A stretch of DNA of 64,000 nucleotides, taken from the NCBI GenBank assembly GCA_913778145.1, contig CAJYVI010000070.1, positions 62,001-126,000 of the forward strand, read 5' to 3'. The notes below the pieces were generated by a model. That model was given only the letters and a program-made list of their open reading frames with translations. It was not told where the DNA came from and ran no database searches. Of the stretch, positions 1-9,624 are shown piece after piece. Position 1 is the stretch's first letter. Every line of letters starts with the position of its first letter. The DNA comes from an uncultured Pseudocitrobacter sp. GTDB taxonomy: Bacteria; Pseudomonadota; Gammaproteobacteria; Enterobacterales; Enterobacteriaceae. The position numbers and the translations under genes are program-made.

Positions 1-106
1 TAAACGGTTCCACAAATTTATTCAGAATGCGGCTAACTTTATGGATTTTAGAGTCATCGGAAGGCGCTGAAAAAGGTACTGTCGATGAGAGAAGAGGTAA
101 AACAGG

Positions 107-136
107 TCAAGACTTTCGCGGTGAGTTGGCTATAAT
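107..136 (+). promoter_or_regulatory. Probable sigma-70 promoter of ppa
   Basis: A perfect -10 hexamer TATAAT lies at 131-136, 40 bases before the ppa start. An imperfect -35 (TCAAGA, 107-112) sits 18 bases upstream of it. The sequence before this, from the window edge, holds no gene I can support. Promoter activity is inferred from sequence only. Confidence 0.6.
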
Positions 137-176
137 ACCCGCCACTTGTTTGCCATACATTTTAAAGGAAACAGAC

Positions 177-704
177 ATGAGCTTACTCAACGTCCCAGCG
201 GGTAAAGATCTGCCGGAAGATATCTACGTCGTTATCGAGATCCCGGCGAATGCGGATCCTATCAAATACGAAGTCGACAAAGAGAGCGGCGCACTGTTCG
301 TTGACCGCTTCATGTCCACTGCGATGTTCTATCCGTGCAACTACGGCTACATCAACCACACTCTGTCTCTGGACGGTGACCCGGTTGACGTACTGGTCCC
401 GACGCCGTATCCGCTGGAACCAGGTTCTGTGATTCGCTGCCGTCCGGTTGGCGTGCTGAAAATGACCGACGAGTCTGGCGAAGATGCCAAACTGGTTGCG
501 GTACCGCACACCAAACTGAGCAAAGAATACGATCACATCAAAGATGTGAACGACCTGCCGGAACTGCTGAAAGCGCAGATCACCCACTTCTTCGAGCATT
601 ACAAAGACCTCGAAAAAGGCAAATGGGTTAAAGTTGACGGCTGGGACAATGCTGAAGCGGCGAAAGCGGAAATCATTGCTTCCTTCGAACGCGCGAAGAA
701 ATAA
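177..704 (+). CDS. ppa: Inorganic pyrophosphatase
   Basis: Cytoplasmic enzyme that hydrolyses pyrophosphate to two phosphates and so pulls biosynthetic reactions forward. The 175-residue protein matches the length of family I soluble pyrophosphatases. The signature D-G-D-P-V-D falls at residues 66-71, with the metal-binding aspartates D66, D68 and D71. The ATG at 177 is chosen because AAGGAA (165-170) lies at ribosome-binding distance and the protein then starts MSLLNV as in E. coli. A longer frame back to 27 would run through the promoter. The gene is monocistronic, with its own promoter and a strong terminator, and converges on chpB. Confidence 0.97.
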   Translation: MSLLNVPAGKDLPEDIYVVIEIPANADPIKYEVDKESGALFVDRFMSTAMFYPCNYGYINHTLSLDGDPVDVLVPTPYPLEPGSVIRCRPVGVLKMTDESGEDAKLVAVPHTKLSKEYDHIKDVNDLPELLKAQITHFFEHYKDLEKGKWVKVDGWDNAEAAKAEIIASFERAKK

Positions 705-727
705 GCTTTCTTTTTGCGTGATAAAAG

Positions 728-751
728 ACACCGCTTCGGCGGTGTTTTTTT
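728..751 (+). terminator. Rho-independent terminator of ppa
   Basis: Perfect 7-bp stem ACACCGC/GCGGTGT around a TTCG tetraloop, followed by a run of T (745-751). It lies 24 bases after the ppa stop codon. Confidence 0.92.
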
Positions 752-764
752 ATGCCTGAAGTCT

Positions 765-800
<36 letters not shown>

Positions 801-812
801 AATGCTTCCCAC

Positions 813-1163
813 CTAATCAAGAATTGCCTGCGCCCGGAGTAGCACATCTTCCACCACTTCCGCGCTTGCTTCGCCCAGTTTCTTTGCCCCACGCGCATTA
901 AGATCCATCATGCGGAACTGATTAACCAGCACAACGCCGCTGACGTCGCCGGTTTTGCAGCTTAGTGGAACAGCGAAACCGGCATAGCGCGCATGGTTTC
1001 CACCGCGTGTAACAGGCGCGACAAGCACCATTCCTAAGCGATTGAAGGCGCTAACAGAGAGCACTAATGCAGGACGCCCTTCGCCCTTTTGTTCGTGCCC
1101 GCTCGCGGGGTCAAACCCCACCAGCACAATATCGCCGCGCGCAAACATTGTGCTTTTTACCAT
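813..1163 (-). CDS. chpB: ChpB toxin, MazF-family endoribonuclease
   Basis: Sequence-specific mRNA interferase of the chromosomal ChpB-ChpS toxin-antitoxin system. The 116-residue protein has the MazF/PemK fold signature: RGDIV at residues 9-13, then FDP-GHEQ, RPALVLS, a PVTR segment and a late NQFRMMDL motif, and it is full length for the family. Its start overlaps the end of chpS by 7 bases, so the two are probably translationally coupled with the antitoxin made first. It is tail-to-tail with ppa across a REP element. By family knowledge the toxin is neutralised by ChpS and the complex represses the operon. Confidence 0.93.
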   Translation of the reverse strand: MVKSTMFARGDIVLVGFDPASGHEQKGEGRPALVLSVSAFNRLGMVLVAPVTRGGNHARYAGFAVPLSCKTGDVSGVVLVNQFRMMDLNARGAKKLGEASAEVVEDVLLRAQAILD

Positions 1164-1408
1164 ACTTCGTCACCCTGCGGACCACTTTGCCCCCAAAGCT
1201 CTTGTTCGCTTAACGCGGGCGCACTGCTGTCGCACTGGGCCAGCAGCGCATCCAGCGAATAGTGCCGTTTCAGCGGCGTCAGGATTATTTGGTGTTCTTC
1301 CACCTTTACCTCCATGTTCTGCCCGGCGGACAGATTCAACTCTTTGACGACGGTACCTGGAATGACCATCCCCATACTGTTTCCCCATTTTTTGATGGTA
1401 ACGTTCAT
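1157..1408 (-). CDS. chpS: ChpS antitoxin, MazE/AbrB-family
   Basis: Antitoxin and DNA-binding partner of ChpB. The 83-residue protein opens with the MazE swapped-hairpin (AbrB-type) domain: IKKWGNSMGMVIP at residues 5-17, with the KWGNS motif typical of this family. The acidic C-terminal tail (SEQELWG...GDEVW) is the expected toxin-binding region. The ATG at 1408 is preceded by AGGAGG. A perfect inverted repeat just upstream (1422-1440) is a likely operator for the antitoxin or the complex. Confidence 0.93.
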   Translation of the reverse strand: MNVTIKKWGNSMGMVIPGTVVKELNLSAGQNMEVKVEEHQIILTPLKRHYSLDALLAQCDSSAPALSEQELWGQSGPQGDEVW

Positions 1409-1421
1409 AGCGCCCTCCTGA

Positions 1422-1440
1422 AGTTATACAAAGTATAACT
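1422..1440 (-). promoter_or_regulatory. Candidate chpSB operator (perfect dyad)
   Basis: AGTTATAC-AAA-GTATAACT is a perfect 8-bp inverted repeat 13 bases upstream of the chpS start. It also contains TATACT/TATAAC on the minus strand, so it would overlap the -10 region. MazE-type antitoxins bind such dyads, so autoregulation is the natural reading. Binding is inferred. Confidence 0.65.
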
Positions 1441-1578
1441 CAGCAATTCACCGTCGAGTTTGCCTTTTTGGGGTAAAACGCGCCAGCGTCCTTTTTAAGG
1501 TTTTCTTTAATCTGGAAAGAAGAACGTAGCGTGAAGAGACAACGGGAGCAGATTGCAGAATTAGCGCGGTATAACGCA

Positions 1579-1608
1579 CAAAAAACAACGCCACCCGAAG
1601 GTGGCGTT
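1579..1608 (-). terminator. Terminator of the tamA-tamB-ytfP operon
   Basis: Minus-strand hairpin with a perfect 9-bp stem AACGCCACC/GGTGGCGTT and a 4-base loop (1587-1608), followed on that strand by a T-rich tract (1579-1586). It lies 8 bases past the ytfP stop. The remaining sequence up to the chpS operator holds no supported gene. Confidence 0.88.
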
Positions 1609-1615
1609 ATGAGGA

Positions 1616-1960
1616 TTAATACTGGTCTTTGTCCAACCAGTCTCCGCTTTCTATCAGCGGCAACCCATCGACCGGGCGCTGATAGACGTACATCCAGGCA
1701 CTACCGTATGGCGTTTGGATAAGGTGACGAGCGTATTCACCCGCTTTGGTGCGTAGCTCGTCAAGTTCAGCCATCGTCGCCGCATCAACCCGGTAAACCT
1801 CACCGTGTACTGTGCCCTTTCCCGGCACTGCGCCTGGATAGTGGCCCAGGCTGTACAGTTGATAGTCGGCCACGCTGTGCTGGCCCAGCAACTGGGCGTT
1901 GGTCATCCAGTGGCTGTTGCCTTGTTTACGCCGCAAACTGCCGTATACAAATATTCGCAT
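1616..1960 (-). CDS. ytfP: YtfP, gamma-glutamylcyclotransferase-like protein
   Basis: Small 114-residue protein of the GGCT-like/AIG2 fold. The N-terminal substrate-loop motif YGSLR is at residues 6-10, and HGEVYRVD and ELDELR follow in the usual order. The enzymatic substrate in this family branch is not established, so the activity is inferred from fold only. It is the last gene of the tamA-tamB-ytfP operon, starting 2 bases after the tamB stop, and is followed by a strong terminator. Confidence 0.9.
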   Translation of the reverse strand: MRIFVYGSLRRKQGNSHWMTNAQLLGQHSVADYQLYSLGHYPGAVPGKGTVHGEVYRVDAATMAELDELRTKAGEYARHLIQTPYGSAWMYVYQRPVDGLPLIESGDWLDKDQY

Positions 1961-1962
1961 TG

Positions 1963-4900
1963 CTAAAACTCAAACTGATAGAGCAAATCAAGCGCCTGGT
2001 CGATACCAGACACCGCTTCCAGATATAGCTTAGGCATCAGGCGATAGCGTAACGTGAGTGTCGCTAAGGAGTCAAAGATCCCTACACCATATTTCACCTG
2101 TAGACCCGGCAGTACGTAGCCGCTGACCACCACCTGAGATGAGTCGCCCACCCCTTGTGTGTCCAGCGCCAGATTGCTTACGCCAAATGTCTCGCCGATT
2201 TTACCCACAACCTGACCACTTTGTGCAACCCCCAGGCCAATAAGCATGGATGTCATTGCGGCACTGTCGCTCTGATCGCTGTCCAGCCCCTGTCCACGAA
2301 CAAGATAAGAGAGCGCCATCTGTTGCGACATCGCCGGGTCAGAGAAGACTTCCGCTTTCGGCTGGTCTGCCGGGCCGGTGACGCGAATACCGGCGGTCAC
2401 ATCATCTTCGGTGGCATCCGGGTTACGAATCGCTTCGATGTTCAGCAGCGGCTGGTCCGGCGGGCCGGAGAAGAGCAGCTCGCCTTTACGCACAATCAAA
2501 TCCTGACCGTAGGCGTGGAAGCGCCCTTCCGGGATGTTGATCTGGCCGTTCAGGCCAAGCCCCTGTTTATCCTGCGCCACTTTCAGGTCACCGGTGAGTC
2601 GTGCTTTCAGGCCAAACGCATCCAGACGCACGTTGTTGCCGACGTGAATGGTCAGGTTGCTGTTGATCGGAATCGACGCGCTTTTCGGGTTTTCCGGCTG
2701 TAGCTGATCGTTGAGCATCACTTCATCGCTGGAGACGCCTACCGCGCTTTCCGGTACGTCGTGTACCACAATGCGCGCCCACGGCACATCAACGCTGCCG
2801 TCGAGCGTAAACAGGCTCGGCGTGGCGTTAAAGACCACATCTGGCGAAACGTCGAGGCGCACCATCGGCGGTACGGTGATACGTACCCGGCTTCCCTTCG
2901 CCGCCACGCTGGCGCGCCAGTTGTCGATCTGGGTCCAGTCGGCGTTGCCGCTCAGGCTGATGCGCCCCTGCTGCGTGACCACTTCCCCTTGAAGAGTAGA
3001 ACGCGTGCCGTTGAAGTTCATTGCAATCTGGCTCGGCTGCATGTCGAACGGCATGAAGTTAGCGTCGAGATCGACACCGTTGAGCTGCATCTGCCCAAAC
3101 AGCTGCGGCCCCTGGACGTCGCCGCCGAGACGCAGGTTGGCGTTCAGTGTGCCCGCCGCTTTCTCGCCTTTTGCGAAGACAGGGTTAATCATCGCCAGCG
3201 AGAAGTTGCGGATGTTAACGTTGCCGCCAAGATTACGCCGCCCCTGCGGATCGGTAACCTGAACTTGTCCATCAAGTTGCCCGTTATTGGTCAGGCGAAT
3301 CATCCAGCCCAGCTCGGCGCGGTTGTTGTGCAGATCCGCATTGAGGTTCAGCGTGTCGAACGCGACCGGGAGCGGCGCGTCGTTCACAATCTGAGTGACC
3401 TTCACGTTACGCCCGTTCAGCGTCACTTTCCCCTGTGGCAGGCCCTCTTTGGTGGTGTCCCAACTCACATCAGCGTTACCGCTGAACACGCCGCTGGCCT
3501 GCGTCTCTTCCGGCATAAACGGTTTGAGCATCGCCAGGTCGAAGCGGTTAAGGTTCACCTGCGCACGCCCCGTCGCCCCGGCGTCGATGGTCTGCGGCAC
3601 GCAAAGCTCGGCGTTCGGGTTAGTCCAGCAGTGCGGGCCAACGCTAATTTTCTGCTCTTTGTTGCGGTAATCGAGCGCGATCGAGCGCGATAGCGACCAC
3701 GGGCCGACCGGCGTCTGGAAGCGCGTGTCGCTCAGCGAACCTTTCCAGCGCTCTTCTTTGCGATCAAAACTGCCCGCCAGCGCCAGTTGCCCGGAGACCG
3801 GTTCACCGTTAATGCGCAGATTCAGCGTGTGCTGCTTCTCGCTACCTTTGGCACTGAGATCCACCAGGCTGATATCCACGCCCGGTTGCGCAATGCGCTC
3901 GACGCGCACATCAAGATTGCCCGCGATCTGGTCGGTGGATTTCACATCGCCTTCCACGCGCACCTGACCGACGGTCAGCTCCTGCCAGCGCAGACCACGC
4001 GCGGTAATATCCGCCAGCAACTGCGGCGCTTCCACCGTGCCGCGCACTTTCACCAGACCTTTCGCTGTGCCGCCCAGACCCGGCAGCGCGTTGTCCAGGC
4101 TCGGCGCATCGATAGTGGCGTCGAGATTGAGATCTTTCACCCCCAGCTCGCCCTTCACGTCGGCGCTGTTACGCCCCAGTTCCAGATGCAGGCCTGGGAT
4201 GGTCCACTGCATGTAGCTGTTGCCCTTCAGGGAGCCGTCAACGTTCACTTTGTTCTGCTTCACGTTGCCGGTAATTTTCAGCGACGGCACATCCATCTGC
4301 CAGGTACCGCCGTACAGGCTACCCTGAGTTTTGATCAGGCCATCTAGCTTCGAGGGCCAGTCCGGCACTTCTTTTGCCGTGTTGATGCCGTGCAGCGCCA
4401 GCTCGCCGCGCCAGCTGATCGCCTGCTGCCAGTCGAGCAGCGCTTTCAGCTCGGTGGTGCCTTCCAGCGCCGCCACGGTGAGTTTGTCGAGGTTGACCTG
4501 AAGTTCGTTACCTTTCGCATCCAGCTTAATGTTGGCAGGCGGCACGCCCTGACCTTTCACCGCCGTCGCAAACGACAGCGTGTAGTCGGTCATTTTGCCG
4601 CTGAGTTTCAGTTTCAGATCGTCGGCCTGGAACTGCTTCTCACCGGTAAACGGCCAGTACAGCTGTTTGCTGATCACTTCAAGATTCAGCGGCAACCCGG
4701 CTTCGGCCAGTTGCGTTTGCGCGCGCAGTGACATATCCACCGGGCCGGAGAGATTCACACCCAGTTCCAGTTGCTTATGCACATCGCCGCCCAGCTTGAG
4801 CTTGATTTTCTCGCCCTTCAACGGGTCGATATTGAGCGTACTGTTAAGGGTGATATCCACCGGCCAGTCGTTGATGAGCTGCGCGGTACCGGTGGCATTC

Positions 4901-5742
4901 ACCGTCCCCTGGCTGGAGTCGATATCCAGCGTGTCCAGCTTCATATTGCCGTCGATGCTGCTCACCTTCAGCAGCATTTTATACACCGTCAGATCCGTAT
5001 CGCCGGTGATGCGCAGTTGTTCGCCGCTGAAAGATTCAATGTTCAGATTAAGCGGCAGATGCACATCGGTCATCTCTGGCAGCACCGGTTTGGAGAAGAG
5101 ATCTTTCATCGTCTCGCCGAGCGGTTTTTCCTGCGGCTGCGGGTTCTCAATCTTCGGCTCAACCACCTCTTTCTGCGCCACCTCCGCCACTTTCGGCAGG
5201 GCGATTAATAGCCCTTGCAGCATGGTTGGCGTCAGCGTCAGGTTTTTCTCCTGCCAGTTCAGCCCGGTCATGAAATCCATCACCGACACGGTGGTGTCGT
5301 CGATTTTGATATTCACATTATTGAGCGACACGCGGCTAAGGGTTATCGGATACGGCGTGGAGAGATTCAGCGGGCCAGTCTCTTCCTCTTCCGCCGCCGG
5401 GGAGGACGGCGGCATTTTGCTGCTGTCGATAGCGACGTTGACGTCGCGCAGGCCGATGTCGTCAACGCACAGGCTACTGCTCCACAGGCATTCGGTTTTC
5501 ACCGCCAGATGAAACTCGCCCGCGTTCACCGCCACGCCCGGTTGGGTGTAGCGCACATTTTTCAGCGTCAGATTGCGCCAGCCGCCGGTGACCTGGCCGA
5601 TTTCCAGCCCCGGCACCCAGCGGTTTGCCGCATTAAACAGCAGATGCAACCCTTTGGTGGTGCCAATCAGGAACGCCACCGCCCCAATAAGCAGCACGAT
5701 AAAAATCAGTACGCCGAGGCTTATCTTCTTCCATAAACTCAT
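1963..5742 (-). CDS. tamB: TamB, inner-membrane-anchored envelope translocation/lipid transport protein
   Basis: Giant AsmA-like periplasmic bridge (1259 residues, as in E. coli) that partners the outer-membrane protein TamA in inserting autotransporters and some beta-barrel proteins, and is implicated in phospholipid transport to the outer membrane. A single N-terminal signal anchor covers about residues 9-28 ([19 protein letters not shown]). The long middle is built of repeated beta-strand segments. The C-terminal DUF490/TamB domain ends in an aromatic LDLLYQFEF, resembling a beta-barrel C-terminal signature. Its ATG overlaps the tamA stop by 4 bases, and ytfP follows 2 bases after its stop, so the three form one operon. 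Confidence 0.96.
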   Translation of the reverse strand: MSLWKKISLGVLIFIVLLIGAVAFLIGTTKGLHLLFNAANRWVPGLEIGQVTGGWRNLTLKNVRYTQPGVAVNAGEFHLAVKTECLWSSSLCVDDIGLRDVNVAIDSSKMPPSSPAAEEEETGPLNLSTPYPITLSRVSLNNVNIKIDDTTVSVMDFMTGLNWQEKNLTLTPTMLQGLLIALPKVAEVAQKEVVEPKIENPQPQEKPLGETMKDLFSKPVLPEMTDVHLPLNLNIESFSGEQLRITGDTDLTVYKMLLKVSSIDGNMKLDTLDIDSSQGTVNATGTAQLINDWPVDITLNSTLNIDPLKGEKIKLKLGGDVHKQLELGVNLSGPVDMSLRAQTQLAEAGLPLNLEVISKQLYWPFTGEKQFQADDLKLKLSGKMTDYTLSFATAVKGQGVPPANIKLDAKGNELQVNLDKLTVAALEGTTELKALLDWQQAISWRGELALHGINTAKEVPDWPSKLDGLIKTQGSLYGGTWQMDVPSLKITGNVKQNKVNVDGSLKGNSYMQWTIPGLHLELGRNSADVKGELGVKDLNLDATIDAPSLDNALPGLGGTAKGLVKVRGTVEAPQLLADITARGLRWQELTVGQVRVEGDVKSTDQIAGNLDVRVERIAQPGVDISLVDLSAKGSEKQHTLNLRINGEPVSGQLALAGSFDRKEERWKGSLSDTRFQTPVGPWSLSRSIALDYRNKEQKISVGPHCWTNPNAELCVPQTIDAGATGRAQVNLNRFDLAMLKPFMPEETQASGVFSGNADVSWDTTKEGLPQGKVTLNGRNVKVTQIVNDAPLPVAFDTLNLNADLHNNRAELGWMIRLTNNGQLDGQVQVTDPQGRRNLGGNVNIRNFSLAMINPVFAKGEKAAGTLNANLRLGGDVQGPQLFGQMQLNGVDLDANFMPFDMQPSQIAMNFNGTRSTLQGEVVTQQGRISLSGNADWTQIDNWRASVAAKGSRVRITVPPMVRLDVSPDVVFNATPSLFTLDGSVDVPWARIVVHDVPESAVGVSSDEVMLNDQLQPENPKSASIPINSNLTIHVGNNVRLDAFGLKARLTGDLKVAQDKQGLGLNGQINIPEGRFHAYGQDLIVRKGELLFSGPPDQPLLNIEAIRNPDATEDDVTAGIRVTGPADQPKAEVFSDPAMSQQMALSYLVRGQGLDSDQSDSAAMTSMLIGLGVAQSGQVVGKIGETFGVSNLALDTQGVGDSSQVVVSGYVLPGLQVKYGVGIFDSLATLTLRYRLMPKLYLEAVSGIDQALDLLYQFEF

Positions 5743-7472
5743 AATTCAGGCCCCAGACCGATGTAGAACTGTAATCCGTGCTCATCTTTGTCGCCCAGCG
5801 GGGCAGCAACGTCGAGCTTGACCGGACCCACGGGAGACTGCCAGCGCACGCCAACGCCCGCGCCGGTTTTCCAGTCGCTGCGGCGGATATCGCTCACCGC
5901 TTCGCCGCCGTCCATGAACACCGCGCCCCACCATTTACCGGTGACGTTGTACTGGTACTCCACCGAGCCTGTCGCCAGCTTCGAGGCCCCTTTCAGCTTG
6001 CCGTCATCGTATTCCGGCGAAATCGATTTGTATTTATAGCCACGAATACTGCGGTCGCCCCCGGCGAAGAAACGCAGATCAGGTGGAACCCGATCGAAGT
6101 CGCCGGTTTCAATCCAGCCCAGGTTGCCGCGCATCACAAAGCGGTGTTTGTCGTATAAGGTTCGAATCCAGACGTTTTGCGCCTGCCAGACGCTGAAGTC
6201 GACGTCTGAGCCCCAGGCAGTGTTGGAGTAGTCAATAGAGTAACGCTGGGAATCGCCCCAGGTCGGCATCAGGCCGCCGCGCGAGCGAGTACGGCTGATC
6301 ATCACCCCCGGATACAGCAGCATGGTGGTATTGGTGACGTTACCCTGGGTAAAGTGGTCGAAGCTCCAGCGCAGGTTAATCGCCCGCTGCCAGCCGCTGG
6401 AGAGGTCCCAGTAGCGCGAGAGCGCAAGCGTGGTAGAGTCGGCTTCCGTATCGTTCAGGTCGGTACGCTTAAAGCCCCCTTGCACCAGATAGTACTGTTC
6501 AAGCGGGTTCTTTAAGAGCGGCATCTTGTAGCTGAAATCGAGGATCTGCTCAGGCGAAGAGATACTGGCGCTGGTCGTCAGGCTGTGCCCATAGGAGTTG
6601 ATCCACGGTTTTTTCCACGTGGCTTTTACGCGCGGGCCGACATCCGTCGAGTAACCCACACCGGTTTCGATGGTGTTTTCACTGCGCGGCGACACCACAC
6701 CATGCAACGGTAACACTTTTGTTTTTCTGGATTTTTCGAATTCCGGCGCGACCACCACCGATTTAAACCAGCCGGTGGCCGACAGGCGGCGATTCAGTTC
6801 AGCCAGGTCGCTGGACTGGTAATAATCGCCCTGCTTAAACGGCACGAGATTTTGCAGATACTCTTCGCGAATTTGCGAACCTTCAAAAGTGACCGGGCCG
6901 AAGCGATAGCGTTCGCCGCTGTCATAATCGATATCCCAGAACGCCTGATGACGATCGAGCGCGATGCCGAGCTGGCTCTTGTTGAATTCGCTATCAAAAT
7001 AGCCACGACGCAGCGCAATGCTGGTTAAGCCTTTTTTAAAGCCGTCGTAATCGCCATGATCGAGAATAGTGCCAATAGCCGGGCGCGTTTTGAGTAGCGC
7101 AAGATAATCTTTATCGGTACGCGCACCGCCGCGCAGAATGACATCGGTGCCGCCAATGCGCACCGGTTCGCCCGGTGTGACTTTCGCCAATAGCACCTGA
7201 CGCCCTTTTGCCGGCGGCGGTTTCAGTTCAAAATCAATCGTCGGCTCGTAATAACCAAGCGCCTTCAAACCTTCACGGATGGCGTCATCGACGCGCGCGC
7301 GAAAACGGCGATCTGGCGTGACCTCATCACCCTGAATCGTCGAGAGCTGCGCTCGAACGTTTTTTTCCAGTTGCCCTGAAAGTCCTTCAACCTGCAAACG
7401 TATATTCGCTGCACTGGCAACACCGCTGGTCAGCAGTAGACTGACCACACATAACTGGCGGATTTGTCGCAC
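5739..7472 (-). CDS. tamA: TamA, outer-membrane Omp85-family assembly factor
   Basis: Outer-membrane beta-barrel of the BamA/Omp85 superfamily that works with TamB. I choose the GTG start at 7472: it gives 577 residues, the known E. coli length, has AGGAG about 7 bases upstream, and begins directly with the signal peptide [20 protein letters not shown]. An upstream in-frame start at 7526 would put 18 non-signal residues in front. After the signal come three POTRA domains (about residues 22-260) and a surface-antigen barrel that contains the superfamily GGDRSIRGY motif. It heads the tamA-tamB-ytfP operon, divergent from msrA. Confidence 0.95.
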   Translation of the reverse strand: MRQIRQLCVVSLLLTSGVASAANIRLQVEGLSGQLEKNVRAQLSTIQGDEVTPDRRFRARVDDAIREGLKALGYYEPTIDFELKPPPAKGRQVLLAKVTPGEPVRIGGTDVILRGGARTDKDYLALLKTRPAIGTILDHGDYDGFKKGLTSIALRRGYFDSEFNKSQLGIALDRHQAFWDIDYDSGERYRFGPVTFEGSQIREEYLQNLVPFKQGDYYQSSDLAELNRRLSATGWFKSVVVAPEFEKSRKTKVLPLHGVVSPRSENTIETGVGYSTDVGPRVKATWKKPWINSYGHSLTTSASISSPEQILDFSYKMPLLKNPLEQYYLVQGGFKRTDLNDTEADSTTLALSRYWDLSSGWQRAINLRWSFDHFTQGNVTNTTMLLYPGVMISRTRSRGGLMPTWGDSQRYSIDYSNTAWGSDVDFSVWQAQNVWIRTLYDKHRFVMRGNLGWIETGDFDRVPPDLRFFAGGDRSIRGYKYKSISPEYDDGKLKGASKLATGSVEYQYNVTGKWWGAVFMDGGEAVSDIRRSDWKTGAGVGVRWQSPVGPVKLDVAAPLGDKDEHGLQFYIGLGPEL

Positions 7473-7543
7473 ATTTTCTCCTGAATATCCTGTTTCCACC
7501 CCTGATGGAAACGAAAGCCTTTCCACGGCAATAACGGCGTCGG

Positions 7544-7576
7544 ATACGTATCAACCGATTCCTTGCTGATACGTAT
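7544..7576. promoter_or_regulatory. Inverted repeat in the tamA/msrA divergent region
   Basis: ATACGTATCA (7544-7553) and TGATACGTAT (7567-7576) form a perfect 10-bp inverted repeat across 13 bases, and each arm holds the self-palindrome ATACGTAT. It lies in the 268-base gap between the divergent tamA and msrA genes, where no coding gene is seen. It could be a pair of operator sites or a leader hairpin of tamA. The regulator is unknown. Confidence 0.45.
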
Positions 7577-7740
7577 GGCGCTCTGTTTTTAATAACCCTA
7601 AACGTTATCGGGTTGAAAAAGAGACAACACCCCAAATTATTCTTATGTTTAAATCTAGACGTATTCGGCGTGTTTATTGTGTTAAAACTCACGCCTGGTT
7701 ACAACCTTAACTGCTCATCCCGTAATCTGGAGGCCGTCCT

Positions 7741-8382
7741 ATGAGCTTATTTGAGAAAAATCACCTTGTGTCTCAATCGGATGCGCTCCCCGGACGCAAT
7801 ACACCGATGCCTGTAGATACGTTACACGCCGTTAACGGTCACTCAATGACCAATATTCCGGATGGAATGGAAGTGGCGATTTTCGCGATGGGGTGCTTCT
7901 GGGGCGTAGAGCGTCTGTTCTGGCAGCTTCCAGGCGTGTACAGCACCGCGGCTGGCTACAGCGGCGGTTACACACCGAATCCGACCTACCGCGAAGTCTG
8001 CTCCGGGCAGACCGGACACGCAGAGGCGGTACGCGTGGTCTATGACCCGTCCGTTATCAGCTATGCGCAACTGTTGCAGGTATTCTGGGAAAATCACGAC
8101 CCGGCGCAGGGTATGCAGCAGGGGAACGACCACGGAACGCAGTATCGTTCAGCGATTTATGTGCTGACGCCGGAGCAGGAACGCGAAGCGCACGCCAGCG
8201 CCGAACGCTTCCAGGCCGCAATGAAAAGCGCGGGCGACAATCGCCGCATTACCACGGAAATCGCCACCGCCAAACCGTTCTACTATGCGGAAGATGACCA
8301 CCAGCAGTATCTGCACAAGAACCCGTATGGCTACTGCGGTATCGGTGGGATTGGCGTCTGCCTGCCGCCTCAACAGGCATAA
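7741..8382 (+). CDS. msrA: Peptide methionine-S-sulfoxide reductase MsrA
   Basis: Cytosolic repair enzyme that reduces methionine-S-sulfoxide in proteins. The 213-residue protein carries the catalytic GCFWG motif at residues 51-55, with Cys52 as nucleophile. Resolving cysteines lie near the C-terminus ([12 protein letters not shown]). The ATG at 7741 is preceded by GGAGG. It is divergent from tamA and convergent with the accessory LacI-family gene, whose stop lies 2 bases past the msrA stop, leaving no room for a terminator between them. Confidence 0.97.
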   Translation: MSLFEKNHLVSQSDALPGRNTPMPVDTLHAVNGHSMTNIPDGMEVAIFAMGCFWGVERLFWQLPGVYSTAAGYSGGYTPNPTYREVCSGQTGHAEAVRVVYDPSVISYAQLLQVFWENHDPAQGMQQGNDHGTQYRSAIYVLTPEQEREAHASAERFQAAMKSAGDNRRITTEIATAKPFYYAEDDHQQYLHKNPYGYCGIGGIGVCLPPQQA

Positions 8383-8384
8383 CC

Positions 8385-9434
8385 CTACGGAGAAATCGCC
8401 GCGCGGGCCATGTGCCGCGTGGCGCTGACCACGCTGCCCGCTTCGCGCACTTTGCCCTGCAACAGCAGGTTAAATATGGACGCGTGCGGGCGATTCAGCC
8501 GGGTTTGCAGCAGATGAACGGCCTCGATGCCGAGTTCCCGACACGGCACTTCAACGCCCGTTATCGACGCATTACTCAGGTGCCAACCAAAATCGGTGGT
8601 CAGCAACGAGATATCCTGCGGCACGCGCAGGCCATGACGCGCCAGCACGCGCTGCACGCCCACCGTCATCCCTGAGCTTCCGGGGAAAATGGCTTCCGGC
8701 CAGAGGTCGCGCGGGTGACTCTTCAGCCACTCCTCCAGCGCCTGCTCCGCTTCGTGCGCGGAAAACCCTTCCGTTACGATTAAAGACTGCGCCGGTTCAA
8801 ACGGCACATGGTAGTCGCGATAAGCCTGTTTTATCCCTTCCAGACGCGTATAGAGCGTTTCACGACGCAGGCAGGTGAGCGATAACACGCGCCGATGCCC
8901 GTGCTCAAACAGATGACGCAGCGCGCTGTAGCCAATGGCGTGGTGATCCGGCGACACCGCATCGAGCGCCATCTCTTTGTCATGAGAGTTAATCAGCACG
9001 CAGGGTTTATTCAGGCTGGCGGCAAGTTTAAAGATAGTCGGGTCGTCGGTGCCGATAATAATGATCGCGTTGATGTGCTTACTGCCGGTCTTATCGAGAA
9101 ACAGGCGAATGTCCGCCTGCCGTTCTTCAAGCCCGCACCAGGAGAGATACACGTCGTGCGGGGCGACGGCGTCAGCAATGCCTTTGGTCACTTCCTGATA
9201 AAAGGTATCGCCGTTGGCGGTGAACGTTCGCGCTGGCGCAAACACCGCGATGCCATTTATCAGCAACCGGCCGCTCGCCATCTCTTCCAGCACGCCCAAT
9301 CGCCGCGCGCATTTTACTATCGCCGCCCGCGCTTTTTCGCTGGTGTACGATTTCCCGCTCAGCACGCGCGAAACGGTGCTGATGGAGTAGCCCGTTTGGG
9401 TGGCGATCTGCTTCATTTTCAGCTTGCCGGACAT
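8385..9434 (-). CDS. LacI-family transcriptional regulator of the adjacent oxidoreductase cassette
   Basis: Sugar-responsive repressor type protein, 349 residues from the ATG at 9434. That start leaves the helix-turn-helix (MKQIATQTGYSISTVSRVLSG, about residues 7-27) close to the N-terminus as in LacI/GalR proteins. A longer reading to 9521 would add 29 residues unlike the family. The hinge region and a periplasmic-binding-protein-like ligand domain follow (NAIIIIGTDD, GHRRVLSLTC, ISLLTTDFG). It is transcribed away from three Gfo/Idh/MocA dehydrogenases, and a perfect 20-bp palindrome lies 25 bases before its start, so repression of both itself and the cassette is likely. The inducer is unknown. 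K-12 has no gene here. Confidence 0.85.
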   Translation of the reverse strand: MSGKLKMKQIATQTGYSISTVSRVLSGKSYTSEKARAAIVKCARRLGVLEEMASGRLLINGIAVFAPARTFTANGDTFYQEVTKGIADAVAPHDVYLSWCGLEERQADIRLFLDKTGSKHINAIIIIGTDDPTIFKLAASLNKPCVLINSHDKEMALDAVSPDHHAIGYSALRHLFEHGHRRVLSLTCLRRETLYTRLEGIKQAYRDYHVPFEPAQSLIVTEGFSAHEAEQALEEWLKSHPRDLWPEAIFPGSSGMTVGVQRVLARHGLRVPQDISLLTTDFGWHLSNASITGVEVPCRELGIEAVHLLQTRLNRPHASIFNLLLQGKVREAGSVVSATRHMARAAISP

Positions 9435-9458
9435 GATGTGATCTCGCTCGCAATCAAA

Positions 9459-9478
9459 TTCTGCAAATATTTGCAGAA
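9459..9478. promoter_or_regulatory. Perfect 20-bp palindrome, candidate operator of the LacI-family regulator
   Basis: TTCTGCAAAT/ATTTGCAGAA is a perfect palindrome with no spacer, placed 25 bases upstream of the regulator's start and 147 bases upstream of the first dehydrogenase. LacI-family dimers bind even-length palindromes of about this size, although the central AT differs from the frequent central CG. Its position suggests autorepression and control of the divergent operon. Binding is inferred. Confidence 0.65.
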
Positions 9479-9624
9479 CCAGTAAGCTGATTTTAAAACC
9501 TTTTTTCAGCCTTTCGCCCATATTCCTGCTTTCCCTGCGAGCATTCTCACAAAATCCGTTTGTCGCCCCGTTGCGCCTTTTTTATGTTGCAGGCATCAAC
9601 CCTTTTTACGACGCAAGGTGCAGC

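Noticed and set aside
1531..1722. A 63-codon plus-strand frame near ytfP
   Set aside because: It runs through the ytfP terminator hairpin and into the antisense of ytfP; not a credible gene.
2761..5512. Long plus-strand open frames (310, 305 and 186 codons) across tamB
   Set aside because: They lie antisense to the well-conserved tamB gene, have Arg/His/Val-rich composition typical of the complementary strand of a GC-rich gene, and match no family.
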